Assembly (NCBI GenBank): GCA_040754335.1
Contig: JBFMCV010000002.1
Coordinates: forward strand, 124,001-188,000
From: Thermodesulfobacteriota bacterium
Lineage (GTDB): Bacteria > Desulfobacterota_D > UBA1144 > Nemesobacterales > UBA2774
DNA: 64,000 nucleotides
Direction: 5' to 3'
Shown here: positions 8,765-18,112 of the stretch, piece by piece
How positions within the stretch are numbered: the stretch's first letter is position 1
Layout of the letters: every line of letters starts with the position of its first letter
Position numbers and translations under genes: made by a program
Notes under the pieces: generated by a model
Databases searched by the model: none
What the model was told of the DNA's origin: nothing
What the model saw: only the letters and a program-made list of their open reading frames with translations

Positions 8765-10336
8765 GTGACATACGACGCCGTTATCATTGGGGCGGGGCAT
8801 AACGGGATAGTCACAGGCATATACCTTGCGAAAGCAGGATGGAAGGTCCTCGTCCTCGAAAGGAACGACAGGCCCGGCGGGGCTGTGCGTACCGCGGAGG
8901 TGACTCTTCCGGGCTTCCGGCATGATCTCTTCGCGACAAACCTTAACCTCTTCGCAGGCTCGCCGTTTTATAACGAATTCAGAGAAGACCTGCATAAAGA
9001 GGGGCTCGAGTTCGTGAATAACCCCAATGCGTTCGGCTCCGCCTTTCCCGACGGTGGATGGCTCGGGGTCTCGACGGATCTCTCCGCGACTCTCGATGGT
9101 ATAAGGAAATACTCTCCGCGCGACGCGGAAAGCTGGAGCGACCTGCTGGAAAGGTTCAAACGAAATGCGCCTCACCTCTTTCCTCTCCTTGGCGCGGCCA
9201 TGCCGTCTCTGAAACTCGTTTCGGGAATGTGGAGCGGGGTGCGGGCTTGCGGTCTCGACTGGCTCCGCGACACGGCGCAGCTCGCGGTCTCGTCGCCGCG
9301 CGATTTCCTCGATGCGAACTTCGAATCGGAAGAAGTGAAATCGCTCGTGGCGCCGTGGGGCATGCACCTCGATTTCCCGCCCGACGCGGCGGGCGGGGCG
9401 CTCATCTGCTATCTCGAAACCATGGCCGACCAGCTTAACGGAATGGTGATTGGAAGGGGCGGCTGCGGGAACCTCATCGGCGCGCTCACGGGCCTTTTCA
9501 AGAGTCTCGGGGGCGAGCTAAGGTGCGGTACCGAGGTCGCGGGCGTTGAGGTTTCCTCGGGACGCGCTGCGGGAGTGAGGATAGATGACGGAGAGGTTAT
9601 CCATGCGAATAAGGCAGTCGTGGCCAATACGGCTCCGACCGTGCTCTTCGGAAAGCTCCTCGGCCCGGATAAGCTGCCGGGGAGGTTCAACGATAGGGTG
9701 AGGAAGTACCGCTACGGTCCGGGCGCGATGATGATACACGCAGCCCTCAGCGATCTCCCCGGATGGACAGGAGGGGAGGGGCTTAAGAAATTTATGTATG
9801 TGCATCTCGCACCCTGTCTCGGGGACATGGCACGGACCTACGTAGAAGCGATGTCGGGACTCCTCCCTTCGAGCCCGATGCTCGTCGTGGGACAGCCGAC
9901 TGCGGTCGATCCATCGAGGGCTCCCGATGGCAGGCACGTGCTCTGGATAATGGTTCGTTCGCTTCCGGCTGAGGTAAATGGCGATGCGCGAAGAGAGATC
10001 GACGGCAGGGACTGGGACGACATAAAAGAGGTTTACGCCGACCGCGTGATGGACAAGCTCGCGGAATACGCTCCCGACATAAAAAGCAAGGTGCTCGCAA
10101 GGACGGTGCTTTCGCCCAAGGATCTCGAACGCTCGAATCCCAATCTGGTGGGCGGCGACAGCGTCTGCGGGAGCCACCACTTGTATCAGAACTACTTCAT
10201 GAGGCCCTTCCCCGGATGGTCTCGTTACAAGACTCCTATCAAGAACCTCTACATGGTTGGAGCCGCTACATGGCCCGGTGCGGGCACGGGCGCGGGTTCT
10301 GGAAGGCTTCTGGGGAAAATGCTGACAAGGGCATAG
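8765..10336 (+). CDS. Phytoene-desaturase-like FAD-dependent oxidoreductase
   Basis: 523 residues. The N-terminus has the dinucleotide-binding signature (VIIGAGHNGIVTGIYLAK) followed by an ERND-type acid and GGAVRT, the amino-oxidase/CrtI pattern. The C-terminus ends with NLYMVGAATWPGAGTGAGSG, the second FAD contact of the same family. The start is GTG at 8765, supported by AAGGGA upstream. There are no carotenoid synthase genes nearby, so a role in carotenoid desaturation is not supported. The broad family (retinol saturase/CrtI-like) also covers quinone- and lipid-linked oxidoreductases. It converges with the DUF3141 gene, with only 26 bases between the stops. Confidence 0.85.
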   Translation: MTYDAVIIGAGHNGIVTGIYLAKAGWKVLVLERNDRPGGAVRTAEVTLPGFRHDLFATNLNLFAGSPFYNEFREDLHKEGLEFVNNPNAFGSAFPDGGWLGVSTDLSATLDGIRKYSPRDAESWSDLLERFKRNAPHLFPLLGAAMPSLKLVSGMWSGVRACGLDWLRDTAQLAVSSPRDFLDANFESEEVKSLVAPWGMHLDFPPDAAGGALICYLETMADQLNGMVIGRGGCGNLIGALTGLFKSLGGELRCGTEVAGVEVSSGRAAGVRIDDGEVIHANKAVVANTAPTVLFGKLLGPDKLPGRFNDRVRKYRYGPGAMMIHAALSDLPGWTGGEGLKKFMYVHLAPCLGDMARTYVEAMSGLLPSSPMLVVGQPTAVDPSRAPDGRHVLWIMVRSLPAEVNGDARREIDGRDWDDIKEVYADRVMDKLAEYAPDIKSKVLARTVLSPKDLERSNPNLVGGDSVCGSHHLYQNYFMRPFPGWSRYKTPIKNLYMVGAATWPGAGTGAGSGRLLGKMLTRA

Positions 10337-10362
10337 TTGCATGGCCCGGAATTATCACCACA

Positions 10363-12726
10363 TCAATGCACCCTTGGGGTAATTTCTTTCCGTCCCGGCT
10401 TTCCGGGCTTCCTCACGAGTCCCTTTTTGTCCGACGGCTTGCCCCTTCCGGATGAGATCACCCTGCCGGGTTTTGAGTATAGCCTGATGTGAGAGTCGAT
10501 TTTATCGAGTATGGCGGTTTGCTCATCGTTGAGCACGCTCCTTGATTTGATAGATTCGAGCTTATTGAGCGCCCTCTCTTTTTCCTTTTCATCGGGAATG
10601 AGCTTTGGAAGAGCCTCGAATGCGCGATCGGGCTCGAATTCAACTATCACTGCCTGCTCGCTCATAACGCGCCTGAACTCGTCCGCCGACAGCATCGAAA
10701 GTTTTTCGTCGGAACTGACCATCTCGTCAAAATACTCGAGCCTCTTGAAAGGAATAACTCCCGCCGATCTGCCGATCAACGCCACGACACGCGCAACGAA
10801 TTCCGGATAACCGCCTTTGTCTATCGCCGAGAGCGCCTCCCTGACAAACGGCAGCTCCCGCGGATTTACTTTTGTCTCGATATATTCTCCGGCTCCGGGC
10901 TCCGATGCGCCGACCGCTGCGAGGCCTCCGTAGAACATAAAGAAGAGGGATTCGCTCACCGCATCTCTTATATCCCTTACCAGATCGAGGTATGCGCTTA
11001 TCAATACCGAGCCGCTTTTTTCCAGGATCCGGTAGAGATTGTCGGGCGATGCGGGTTTCCTTCTGTCTTTAGCGGCCCTGGATAATATCTGAACCGGCAT
11101 CATAAGCGGGTTCAGGCTGCTGAAAGCCCAGCATTGGAAACGCATCGGGTTAAACATTCTAATCATCTCGGCGGTGTTCTCGTTGACGAATGACCTTACT
11201 AACGGGCGGGCGAATATGCTATAGGCGTTCTCGTTTATACGGGATACGGCTTCCACTATCTCGAAAGGTTTTTCGTCCCTTCGTTCGTATTTGTTCACCC
11301 TCCGCAGATCCTCGAGCCTCTTCTCCTCGAACGTGACTTCGTACTTCCCGGCGCCTTCTTCCTCCGTTTCCTGAATCTTCATTATATAAAGGCCGGGACG
11401 CGCTCTTTCGATGTAATTCAGGACTTCGACTATTTGTGAATGTTCCTTTTTTGCGACGCGTCCGGACACGAATATTCCGAGGTGTCCGACATCTTCTTCC
11501 ACTAGGCCGAAAATGGTCTGCTCGTTAGCCTTTATTTCCGCATTGCTCTCGTAGACGTCGGCGATCCAGTTGATCGCCTGCTGGGGCGGCGTAATGTTGT
11601 CTCCTTTCGAAGAGAAGACGATTATCGGCGAGCGTATCGATTTCAGGTCGAAATAGTTGCCCCTCGAGTATTTTATTTCGCCGCGGGCGAGCCTGTTTCC
11701 GATGAAGAGGTTGTCGACGATCCACCTTATCTCTTCTTCGTTCATAAAGAAAAAGCCGTGCCACCACTTTTCGAATTCGAGGAACCGCGGAGGTTCGGTA
11801 TCGATCTTTTCATACAGGTTGTAGTACTTGTCCCAGTACGTGTTTGCCGGATTCAGGTTCTCGAAGTTCTCGACGAGATAGGCGCCGTCGAATTTCCCGT
11901 TGCCGAGGTCGCTCGCGAGGAGCGCTGTCCAGGTGCCGCCGAGCAGCCCGCCCGAGTACCGCATAGGGTTCTCGCCGGCTCCTCCGCTCCAGCTTCCGCT
12001 CCAGTAGGAGAGCGGCGCGCCGTTTATCACGACCGCTCCGACTAATTCGGGCTTCGACGCCGCAACCATCATAGTGGCCCAGCCGCCCTGACAGTTGCCG
12101 TATATTACCGGTTTCGGGCCGTCTGGATGCAGGTCCCGGACAGCCTGTACGAACTGCGCCTGAGCGCTGCATACGTCGGGTATGGTTTGGCCCCAGACAG
12201 GCTCGGGGAGGAAGCTGATGAAATAGACCGGGTGCCCCGCTTTGAGCGCGACTCCGATCTCGGAGTCCTTTTTGAAGCCGCCTATCCCCGGGCCGTGACC
12301 CGCGCGGGGATCGATAATTATGAATGGGCGTTTGGCATTATCTATGACGCACCCCTCGGGCGGCGTTATCTTTAACAGCACATAATTCACGGGTCTTTTG
12401 AATTTACGCCCGTCCAGTATCTTCTCATACTCGTAAACGAGAACGGGCGGCTTCCCGGCGCGCTCGTGCTCTATATAATTGTTGCCGCGCTCGCGTATCG
12501 TATCCCAGAAGAGGAGGCTCCTCTGAAAGGAGTCCGTCAGATACGGCGACAAGTCGCCGAACACGTCGAGTGGATACTTCCCCTTGAGCGCCGGGTCGTT
12601 TAATACGGGGCCCGCCGTCTTCTCAATGTAGCTCTTATGTGCTCTGATCATTCTTTCGGCGAATACACTTCCCATTTTTTCAGTCAATTTCATCAATAAT
12701 TTGAATTTCTCTGTTTGTTCATTCAT
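10363..12726 (-). CDS. DUF3141 family alpha/beta hydrolase, PhaC-like
   Basis: 787 residues. The middle part (about 100-440) is an alpha/beta hydrolase related to polyhydroxyalkanoate synthases. The nucleophile elbow reads YGNCQGGW with cysteine C212, followed by D376 in SSKGDNITPP and H415 in DVGHLGIF, matching the Cys-Asp-His triad of PhaC. The C-terminal 350 residues are helical and family-specific. The ATG at 12726 is preferred over the upstream ATG because AAGGAG sits seven bases before it. It is the last gene of a reverse-strand cluster (FabI, unknown, MaoC-Pta, AckA, DUF3141), which points to short-chain acyl-CoA metabolism or polyester turnover. Whether it polymerises, hydrolyses or transfers acyl groups cannot be read from sequence. 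Confidence 0.85.
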   Translation of the reverse strand: MNEQTEKFKLLMKLTEKMGSVFAERMIRAHKSYIEKTAGPVLNDPALKGKYPLDVFGDLSPYLTDSFQRSLLFWDTIRERGNNYIEHERAGKPPVLVYEYEKILDGRKFKRPVNYVLLKITPPEGCVIDNAKRPFIIIDPRAGHGPGIGGFKKDSEIGVALKAGHPVYFISFLPEPVWGQTIPDVCSAQAQFVQAVRDLHPDGPKPVIYGNCQGGWATMMVAASKPELVGAVVINGAPLSYWSGSWSGGAGENPMRYSGGLLGGTWTALLASDLGNGKFDGAYLVENFENLNPANTYWDKYYNLYEKIDTEPPRFLEFEKWWHGFFFMNEEEIRWIVDNLFIGNRLARGEIKYSRGNYFDLKSIRSPIIVFSSKGDNITPPQQAINWIADVYESNAEIKANEQTIFGLVEEDVGHLGIFVSGRVAKKEHSQIVEVLNYIERARPGLYIMKIQETEEEGAGKYEVTFEEKRLEDLRRVNKYERRDEKPFEIVEAVSRINENAYSIFARPLVRSFVNENTAEMIRMFNPMRFQCWAFSSLNPLMMPVQILSRAAKDRRKPASPDNLYRILEKSGSVLISAYLDLVRDIRDAVSESLFFMFYGGLAAVGASEPGAGEYIETKVNPRELPFVREALSAIDKGGYPEFVARVVALIGRSAGVIPFKRLEYFDEMVSSDEKLSMLSADEFRRVMSEQAVIVEFEPDRAFEALPKLIPDEKEKERALNKLESIKSRSVLNDEQTAILDKIDSHIRLYSKPGRVISSGRGKPSDKKGLVRKPGKPGRKEITPRVH

Positions 12727-12802
12727 TGTATCACTCCTTGGTATCATTAAATCCACGCGAATATTGCGGTTATAATTTTTTCTTTATTTGATAGCTCGCC
12801 TG

Positions 12803-13999
12803 TCAAGACCCTCCTTTCAATGACTTCAGAAGGCGTTTCGTATGAGTAGCAATGACCAGCTCCTCGTTGGTCGGGATGACCCAGGCGGAAACGCGGCTGC
12901 CTTCTTTGCATATCTTCGGTCCTCCGGCATCGTTCGCTTCCTTGTCGAGCTCGACGCCGAGCCACCCGGCTTGTTTGCAAACCATCTCCCTTATATACGC
13001 GGCGTTCTCGCCTATGCCTGCCGTGAAAACTATACCGTCGAGGCCTCCAAGCGCCGCGGCGAGAGAGCCCAGCTCACGCCCGATCCTGTATATGAACAGC
13101 TCCACAGCCTCTTTCGCGCGAGGGTCGTCGCTCGCGAGAAGCGTGCGCATGTCGCTCGATACCTCCGATACCCCGAGGAGACCCGACCGGTTATATATGA
13201 GGTCTTCCACTCCCCGCGCGTCCATTCCGTAATGGTCCATCATGTATACGAGTATGCCGGGGTCTATCGTGCCGGATCGCGTTCCCATCGGGAGACCGCA
13301 CACCGCCGTGAATCCCATCGTCGTGGCGACGCTTTTCCCTTCCTTGACGGCGCACATGCTTGCGCCGTTTCCGAGATGCGCTATGACGACCCGTCCAGAA
13401 GCGAGCTTCCGGTCATAGTTCTTAAGGACTGAGGATATATATTCGTATGACAGCCCGTGGAAACCGTAGCGCCTGACCCCTTCTTCCGTGTATTTCCTGG
13501 GTATGGCGTACGTGCGCTCGAGATCCGTCTGTGTGTGGTGGAAAGACGTGTCGAAGCACGCGACCTGAGGGAACCCTGGCGATCTTTTCCTCACGGCCCT
13601 GATAGCCGCAATATTGTACGGTTGGTGGAGAGGTGCGAGCGGTACCAGATTCTCAAGGGAGTCAATCACGCCGTCGTCCACGAGCACGGGCTCCCTGTAA
13701 AGTGTCCCGCCGTGGACTACCCTGTGCCCGGCGCTTACGAGCTTATGACCCCCCATGACGCCCGTGCCGCCGAATCGGAAAAGGAACTCTATAGCGCCTT
13801 CGTGCCCGAGGCTCGTCCCTTCTTCCCAGCTCTTTTCACCTATCACATCTCCGCTTCCGTCGTATGCGATGAAATGAGGGTTCGTGAATACAGCTTCGAT
13901 CTGCCCGCGGAGGAGGGGCTTTAGCACGCCGTCCGAGACAAACACGGAAAACTTGAGGCTCGACGAGCCTGAATTTATGACGAGTATCGCTTCAGACAT
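12803..13999 (-). CDS. ackA: Acetate (short-chain acyl) kinase
   Basis: 398 residues, the usual length. It begins ILVINSGSSSLKFSVF, the acetokinase phosphate-1 signature, with RVVHGG, CFDTSFHHT, AHLGNGASMCAV, GTRSGTIDPG and FTAGIGENAA all present. It converts acyl phosphate and ADP to the free acid and ATP. It lies five bases after the MaoC-phosphotransacylase fusion and so is translationally close to the enzyme that would supply its acyl phosphate. Acetate, propionate or butyrate are all possible substrates. The gap before the DUF3141 gene is 76 bases. Confidence 0.96.
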   Translation of the reverse strand: MSEAILVINSGSSSLKFSVFVSDGVLKPLLRGQIEAVFTNPHFIAYDGSGDVIGEKSWEEGTSLGHEGAIEFLFRFGGTGVMGGHKLVSAGHRVVHGGTLYREPVLVDDGVIDSLENLVPLAPLHQPYNIAAIRAVRKRSPGFPQVACFDTSFHHTQTDLERTYAIPRKYTEEGVRRYGFHGLSYEYISSVLKNYDRKLASGRVVIAHLGNGASMCAVKEGKSVATTMGFTAVCGLPMGTRSGTIDPGILVYMMDHYGMDARGVEDLIYNRSGLLGVSEVSSDMRTLLASDDPRAKEAVELFIYRIGRELGSLAAALGGLDGIVFTAGIGENAAYIREMVCKQAGWLGVELDKEANDAGGPKICKEGSRVSAWVIPTNEELVIATHTKRLLKSLKGGS

Positions 14000-14004
14000 T
14001 ATTT

Positions 14005-15402
14005 CTACCTCAAAATATCTGTCCCGGTTCTCTTGGAATGCGCCACGAGAGCCATCACAGCAGTCGACGCGAGCCTAGAGCGGACTGAGTCAGCGCGGCT
14101 CGTAAGCACGATCGGAACACGCGTCCCGAGCACTATCCCTGCGCTTTCCGCCCCCGCCAGGTAGCTCAATTGCTTCGCAAGCATGTTCCCGGCCTCGAGA
14201 TCGGGTACGAGCAAAATGTCGGCGTGGCCGGCGACTGCTGATGTTATGTGCTTCGTTCTCGCGGCTTCTTCGCTGATCGCGTTGTCGAACGCGAGTGGGC
14301 CGTCCAGTATGCCGCCCGTTATCTGGCCCCTGTCGGCCATCTTGCAGAGCGCCGAAGCTTCGAGAGTGGATTCTATCTTCGGGTTGACCGTCTCGACCGC
14401 CGAGAGTATCGCGACCTTGGGCTGATCGATACCGAGTATGTGCGCAAGGTCTATAGCGTTCTGCACGATATCGACTTTCTCGGCCAGCTTGGGGTATATG
14501 TTAATGGCTGCGTCCGTAACGAGAAGCATTTTGGGGTATGAGGGGACGTCCATAACGAACACGTGGCTTATTCTCCTCGCGGTCCTGAGCCCTGTAGCCG
14601 AGGACACGACGGGCTCCATGAGCTCGTCGGTGTGGAGGCTTCCCTTCATGAGGGAGTCGACTTCGCCCGCCCTAGCGAGCTCGACTGCTTTTTGTGCGGC
14701 GGCAGCGCTGTTTTCAACGGTTATGACGGTATAGGGCCCGAGGTCGATATTTTCCGAGTCTGCGACCGATTTTATTTCCGTTTCAGGGCCGATTAATACG
14801 GGTTCAATCATACCCTGCCGGGCGGCTTCGAGCGGTCCCAGGAGGGAGTTTTTGTCGCAGGGATATACGACGGCGCAGCGGACGGGCGGAATGTCTTCGC
14901 ACTTTTTAAACAATTTTATAAACGCGTCTCCCCTTCTGAGCACGAGCTGAGGGGGAGCAACTTCGCTCAGGCTGACTCTCCTGGTCGGCGCGGAAACAGT
15001 TACAGTCCCGTCTACGAGCACCTCTCCATCTTGATTGACACACTTGCAGTCGAACAGCACCATGGAGCCTTTACTGAATTTTTTCTTCGCAGTCACAGAT
15101 GCGGTAAGCTCGTCCCCTGCGTTTATGGTGCCGCTGAACTTGAGGTCCTCCTCTGTTATCTTCATTCCGGGGCCGGGCAGCTGCGTCCCGAGGACGGCGG
15201 ATATAAAAGCGCCGGCGCCGACCGCCTGAGTGACGTCGGTATCCTTTCTGGTCTCCATTTCGTTCCCTTTCAAGTGAAACGGGCTGACGTCGCCCGATAC
15301 CAGGGCCAGTATTTCTATCATGTTCGGTGTCAGTTTTCGCGTCAGAGAGGCCGCCATCCCCGGCTCTATCTCGTCGAAAGTGAGGTTGCTCATAGAATTC
15401 AT
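14005..15402 (-). CDS. Bifunctional MaoC-like enoyl-CoA hydratase / phosphate acyltransferase
   Basis: 465 residues. Residues about 1-140 form a MaoC-type hot-dog domain: FDEIEPGM, then the catalytic pattern VSGDVSPFH, then LPGPGMKI. Residues about 155-465 are a phosphotransacetylase/phosphotransbutyrylase domain (VYPCDKNSLLG, SLMKGSLHTDELM, ILSAVETVNP, DILLVPDLEAGNMLAKQL). Such fusions could hydrate an enoyl-CoA and exchange CoA for phosphate on an acyl-CoA. The ATG at 15402 is chosen because the upstream ATG gives a tail unlike MaoC proteins, and AAGGAG lies 11 bases before it. AckA follows after five bases and would convert the acyl phosphate to ATP. Confidence 0.93.
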   Translation of the reverse strand: MNSMSNLTFDEIEPGMAASLTRKLTPNMIEILALVSGDVSPFHLKGNEMETRKDTDVTQAVGAGAFISAVLGTQLPGPGMKITEEDLKFSGTINAGDELTASVTAKKKFSKGSMVLFDCKCVNQDGEVLVDGTVTVSAPTRRVSLSEVAPPQLVLRRGDAFIKLFKKCEDIPPVRCAVVYPCDKNSLLGPLEAARQGMIEPVLIGPETEIKSVADSENIDLGPYTVITVENSAAAAQKAVELARAGEVDSLMKGSLHTDELMEPVVSSATGLRTARRISHVFVMDVPSYPKMLLVTDAAINIYPKLAEKVDIVQNAIDLAHILGIDQPKVAILSAVETVNPKIESTLEASALCKMADRGQITGGILDGPLAFDNAISEEAARTKHITSAVAGHADILLVPDLEAGNMLAKQLSYLAGAESAGIVLGTRVPIVLTSRADSVRSRLASTAVMALVAHSKRTGTDILR

Positions 15403-15434
15403 AGCGGTCGGGTCTCCTTGTCCCTCTTTCGGCA

Positions 15435-15929
15435 TTAGATGGTTGCCGGGTGCTCTTTCCAATGCTCCTTGGGCGAGCCGATACCCTTGAGTTTATTTTC
15501 GAATTCGCCCAGGACTTGCATCTGCTTCTGATCGAGAGGCTGGTTGAACTGGTCGCCGTGGAGTATTCTGATGACTACGACGTAGTCTTTCCGCTTTGTC
15601 TTGAGGTCGTCCGGCAGGTAGAAGACTATATTGTCGTGTCTCCTTATCTCGAACCTGACGTCGGGCACCTCACTGGATGTGAGCCAGCGTGCGAGCTCGT
15701 AGAGCCTGTCGTAAACGGAAGGCGCACCTTCTTCCTCTCCCGCGATCCCGCTGTCCGCAGTCGTCCCCACTAGCGCAAGCGACATGCCGACTTTGACGGG
15801 CCTTCCCTCACCGCCTGGAAGCTCGATAGGAAACGTGGCCCAGAATACCTTGTGATCCCTGACTATGCGGCTCATTGCGCCTGCTTCGGCGTCTAACATC
15901 GGTCCCTCGTTTCTTTCATCTGATGTCAT
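15435..15929 (-). CDS. Uncharacterised protein within the acyl-phosphate cluster
   Basis: 164 residues, soluble, rich in charged residues, with no signal peptide and no motif I recognise. It includes a beta-rich centre (DHKVFWATFPIELP; DVRFEIRRHDNIVFYLPD) and a helical end. GGAGG is placed seven bases before the ATG. It ends 32 bases before the MaoC-phosphotransacylase gene on the same strand, so it belongs to the same transcript and may be an accessory subunit or scaffold. No function is proposed. Confidence 0.8.
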   Translation of the reverse strand: MTSDERNEGPMLDAEAGAMSRIVRDHKVFWATFPIELPGGEGRPVKVGMSLALVGTTADSGIAGEEEGAPSVYDRLYELARWLTSSEVPDVRFEIRRHDNIVFYLPDDLKTKRKDYVVVIRILHGDQFNQPLDQKQMQVLGEFENKLKGIGSPKEHWKEHPATI

Positions 15930-15994
15930 TCCGGTTCCTCCTGCATTTTTATGATGTTAATCAAGCTCCGCTATCAAGGTGTGTTACATAAAAC

Positions 15995-16771
15995 TTAATC
16001 GACTATATTGTACCCGCCGTCGATATATATAATTTCGCCTGTAATGAGTTTTGAGGCGTTAGTCGCGAGCGCGGCTGTGGCGTTCCCTATATCTTCTATG
16101 GTCACGAGCGATTTGGACGGCGCTTTTTTTGTAGCGAGTTTGAGTAATTTCTCGAAATCTTTGAGTCCGGAGGCCGCCCTCGTCTGGAGAGGTCCGGGCG
16201 AAATAGCGTTTACCCTTATACCTGGGCCGAGCTCGAATGCGAGATACCTGACTGCCGACTCCAGCGCCGCCTTTACGGGGCCCATCAGGTTGTAATGCTG
16301 CACGACTTTCTGCGAGCCGTAATATGTCATGGTGAGGAGAACGCCACCGTCATTCATGAGCGGCTCGGCCATCCTTGCCATCCTTATGAAAGAGTGGCAG
16401 GATACATCAACCGCCGTAAGAAAACCGTCCCTGGAAGAATCTGTCAGACGGCCGGCGAGGTCCTCCTTCGGCGCGAAAGCTATCGAATGGAGGGATATAT
16501 CAAGCTTCCCCCATTTCGCCTGTATTTCGTCAAAGACCTTTTCCAGCTCTCCCTGCCTGCTTACGTCGCAAGACATGAAGATAGAGGCTCCAAGCTCATT
16601 CGCGATGGGCTCGACATAGGGTCTGGACTTCTCATTGAGATAGGTGATTGCAATTTCCGCTCCGCGAGCCTTGAAGGCTTTCGCGCATCCGTAGGCAATT
16701 GAATTCTCATTGGCTATGCCGACAACCAAGGCTTTTTTGCCGGTAAGCAGGAAATTTTCGCAATCTATCAA
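15995..16771 (-). CDS. fabI: Enoyl-[acyl-carrier-protein] reductase, FabI type
   Basis: 258 residues from a TTG start. The short-chain dehydrogenase fold has the FabI-specific cofactor motif GIANENSIAYG near the N-terminus. Catalysis uses the Tyr-x6-Lys pair in HYNLMGPVKAALE, the FabI spacing, with an upstream tyrosine in TMTYYGSQ. It reduces the enoyl thioester in fatty-acid elongation with NAD(P)H. The frame is open further upstream to ATG at 16810, but TTG at 16771 follows AGGAGG by four bases and gives the normal N-terminus. It is first in the reverse-strand cluster, so it may serve the acyl-CoA pathway there as well as general lipid synthesis. Confidence 0.92.
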   Translation of the reverse strand: MIDCENFLLTGKKALVVGIANENSIAYGCAKAFKARGAEIAITYLNEKSRPYVEPIANELGASIFMSCDVSRQGELEKVFDEIQAKWGKLDISLHSIAFAPKEDLAGRLTDSSRDGFLTAVDVSCHSFIRMARMAEPLMNDGGVLLTMTYYGSQKVVQHYNLMGPVKAALESAVRYLAFELGPGIRVNAISPGPLQTRAASGLKDFEKLLKLATKKAPSKSLVTIEDIGNATAALATNASKLITGEIIYIDGGYNIVD

Positions 16772-16818
16772 ATTGCCTCCTATACATAACGATAACCGGC
16801 ACTTATCCAATTTATCTC

Positions 16819-16824
16819 ATTATA
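16819..16824 (-). promoter_or_regulatory. Candidate -10 element upstream of fabI
   Basis: TATAAT on the minus strand, about 50 bases before the fabI start, in an AT-rich stretch. No good -35 box is visible at 16-18 bases, so this is only a candidate promoter for the fabI-to-DUF3141 cluster. Confidence 0.35.
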
Positions 16825-17012
16825 ATCAATACATCACCCGCATAACGAGTAATGATAAATTAGGGCAATTACTATGCCATATATTTGTATTTTTTTGCCA
16901 ATTATTACAGGAGATTATCGAATCGGATCGGAGAGTGGAATGTCGTTTGTACTAAATCAGGACAGAGGATGCATAAGAGGCGGATTATAGTGTCTTCGGT
17001 TAACTCCGTTTT

Positions 17013-17930
17013 CTATTTTTCGTTTTCCAGCCTCACTTTAGCGTCAGCGAGCTCTTCGAGCTTCTTCTCGTCCACCTTCGGGTACTCGAGATCGAGCGAA
17101 TCGAGCGCGGCGATGATCGCTGCGGCGACAGCAAGACGAGTGAACCATTTGTTGTCGGCCGGTATCACGTACCAGGGCGCTTCCTCGGTGGCGGTGTTAC
17201 GGATCATGTCCTCGTATGCCTTCATGTAATCGTCCCAGTAGGCGCGCTCCTTGACGTCATTCGCTGAGAACTTCCAGTTCTTCTCGGGTGTATCGATCCG
17301 CTCCATGAAGCGGCGTTTCTGTTCCTCTTTCGAGACATGAAGGAAGAATTTCCGGATTACGACGCCGTTCCGCGTCAGGTACCGTTCGAAGCTGCGGATA
17401 TCCTGATACCTCTCTTTCCAGATTTTCCGCGTGACCAGCTCTGGCGGTATCTTCTGACCGGCTAGGAATTCCTGATGGACCCGCACGACGAGCGTTTCCT
17501 CGTAGTATGAGCGGTTGAAGATTCCTATGTTGCCTCGGTTGGGCAGAGATTTCATGGAGCGCCAGAGGTAGTCGTGGTCGAGCTCTTCTGGAGAAGGCGC
17601 TTTGAAGGAGTGGACCTGGCAGCCCTGCGGGTTGACACCGGACATTATGTGCTTGATAGCGCCGTCCTTTCCCGCGGCGTCCATTGCTTGAAGTATGATA
17701 AGCAGGGACCACCTGTCCTGTGCGTAGAGTTTGTCCTGGAGCTCGGCGAGCAGCTGTACCCCCATAGCCAGCACCTCCTTGGCGCGGGGCTTGTCCTCCG
17801 ACTCAAGGTGGAGCGTGTCGCCGGGATCGATCTGTTTCAGGCGGAACTTGGAGCCGTCCGTGATGCGGAAAGGCTCGGCGAACTTGCGGGCCCTCTTCCT
17901 CAGGTCTTTATTTTTGATATCTTGCGCCAT
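17013..17930 (-). CDS. Polyphosphate kinase 2 family phosphotransferase
   Basis: 305 residues with the PPK2 core. It has a Walker A-like QAMDAAGKDGAIKH at about residue 84, HDYLWR, NRGNIGIFNRSYYEE (the Walker B region), and a helical lid with KFFLHVSKEEQKRRF. PPK2 enzymes use polyphosphate to phosphorylate nucleoside mono- or diphosphates. Length and the FRITDG N-terminus fit the single-domain group (class I or III), but the substrate cannot be fixed from sequence. It lies on the same strand as the acyl-phosphate cluster but 240 bases upstream of fabI, so it probably has its own transcript. Confidence 0.92.
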   Translation of the reverse strand: MAQDIKNKDLRKRARKFAEPFRITDGSKFRLKQIDPGDTLHLESEDKPRAKEVLAMGVQLLAELQDKLYAQDRWSLLIILQAMDAAGKDGAIKHIMSGVNPQGCQVHSFKAPSPEELDHDYLWRSMKSLPNRGNIGIFNRSYYEETLVVRVHQEFLAGQKIPPELVTRKIWKERYQDIRSFERYLTRNGVVIRKFFLHVSKEEQKRRFMERIDTPEKNWKFSANDVKERAYWDDYMKAYEDMIRNTATEEAPWYVIPADNKWFTRLAVAAAIIAALDSLDLEYPKVDEKKLEELADAKVRLENEK

Positions 17931-18112
17931 AACGGATCAGCTTCGGGAATTGTTAACGATAGTTCTCGGTGCCCTCTCAAATGGTATTATGTGTTTATTT
18001 GTTCTATCAGTCAACCGGCCTTTCCGGGCAAAAGACGGCATTTTCTATCTTCACTTTTCTGTTTCCGGAACCTTGACTTATAGGAATAGCTATTTAGAAT
18101 GGGGGCATATGC

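Noticed and set aside
8666-9367. Reverse 233-residue frame in the phytoene-desaturase-like gene
   Set aside because: Antisense shadow; arginine- and histidine-rich with no domain.
18073-18100. TTGACT-N16-TAGAAT promoter just before the AI-2E-family gene
   Set aside because: The predicted transcript start is only a few bases from the ATG and would exclude the GGGGG ribosome-binding site; probably chance.
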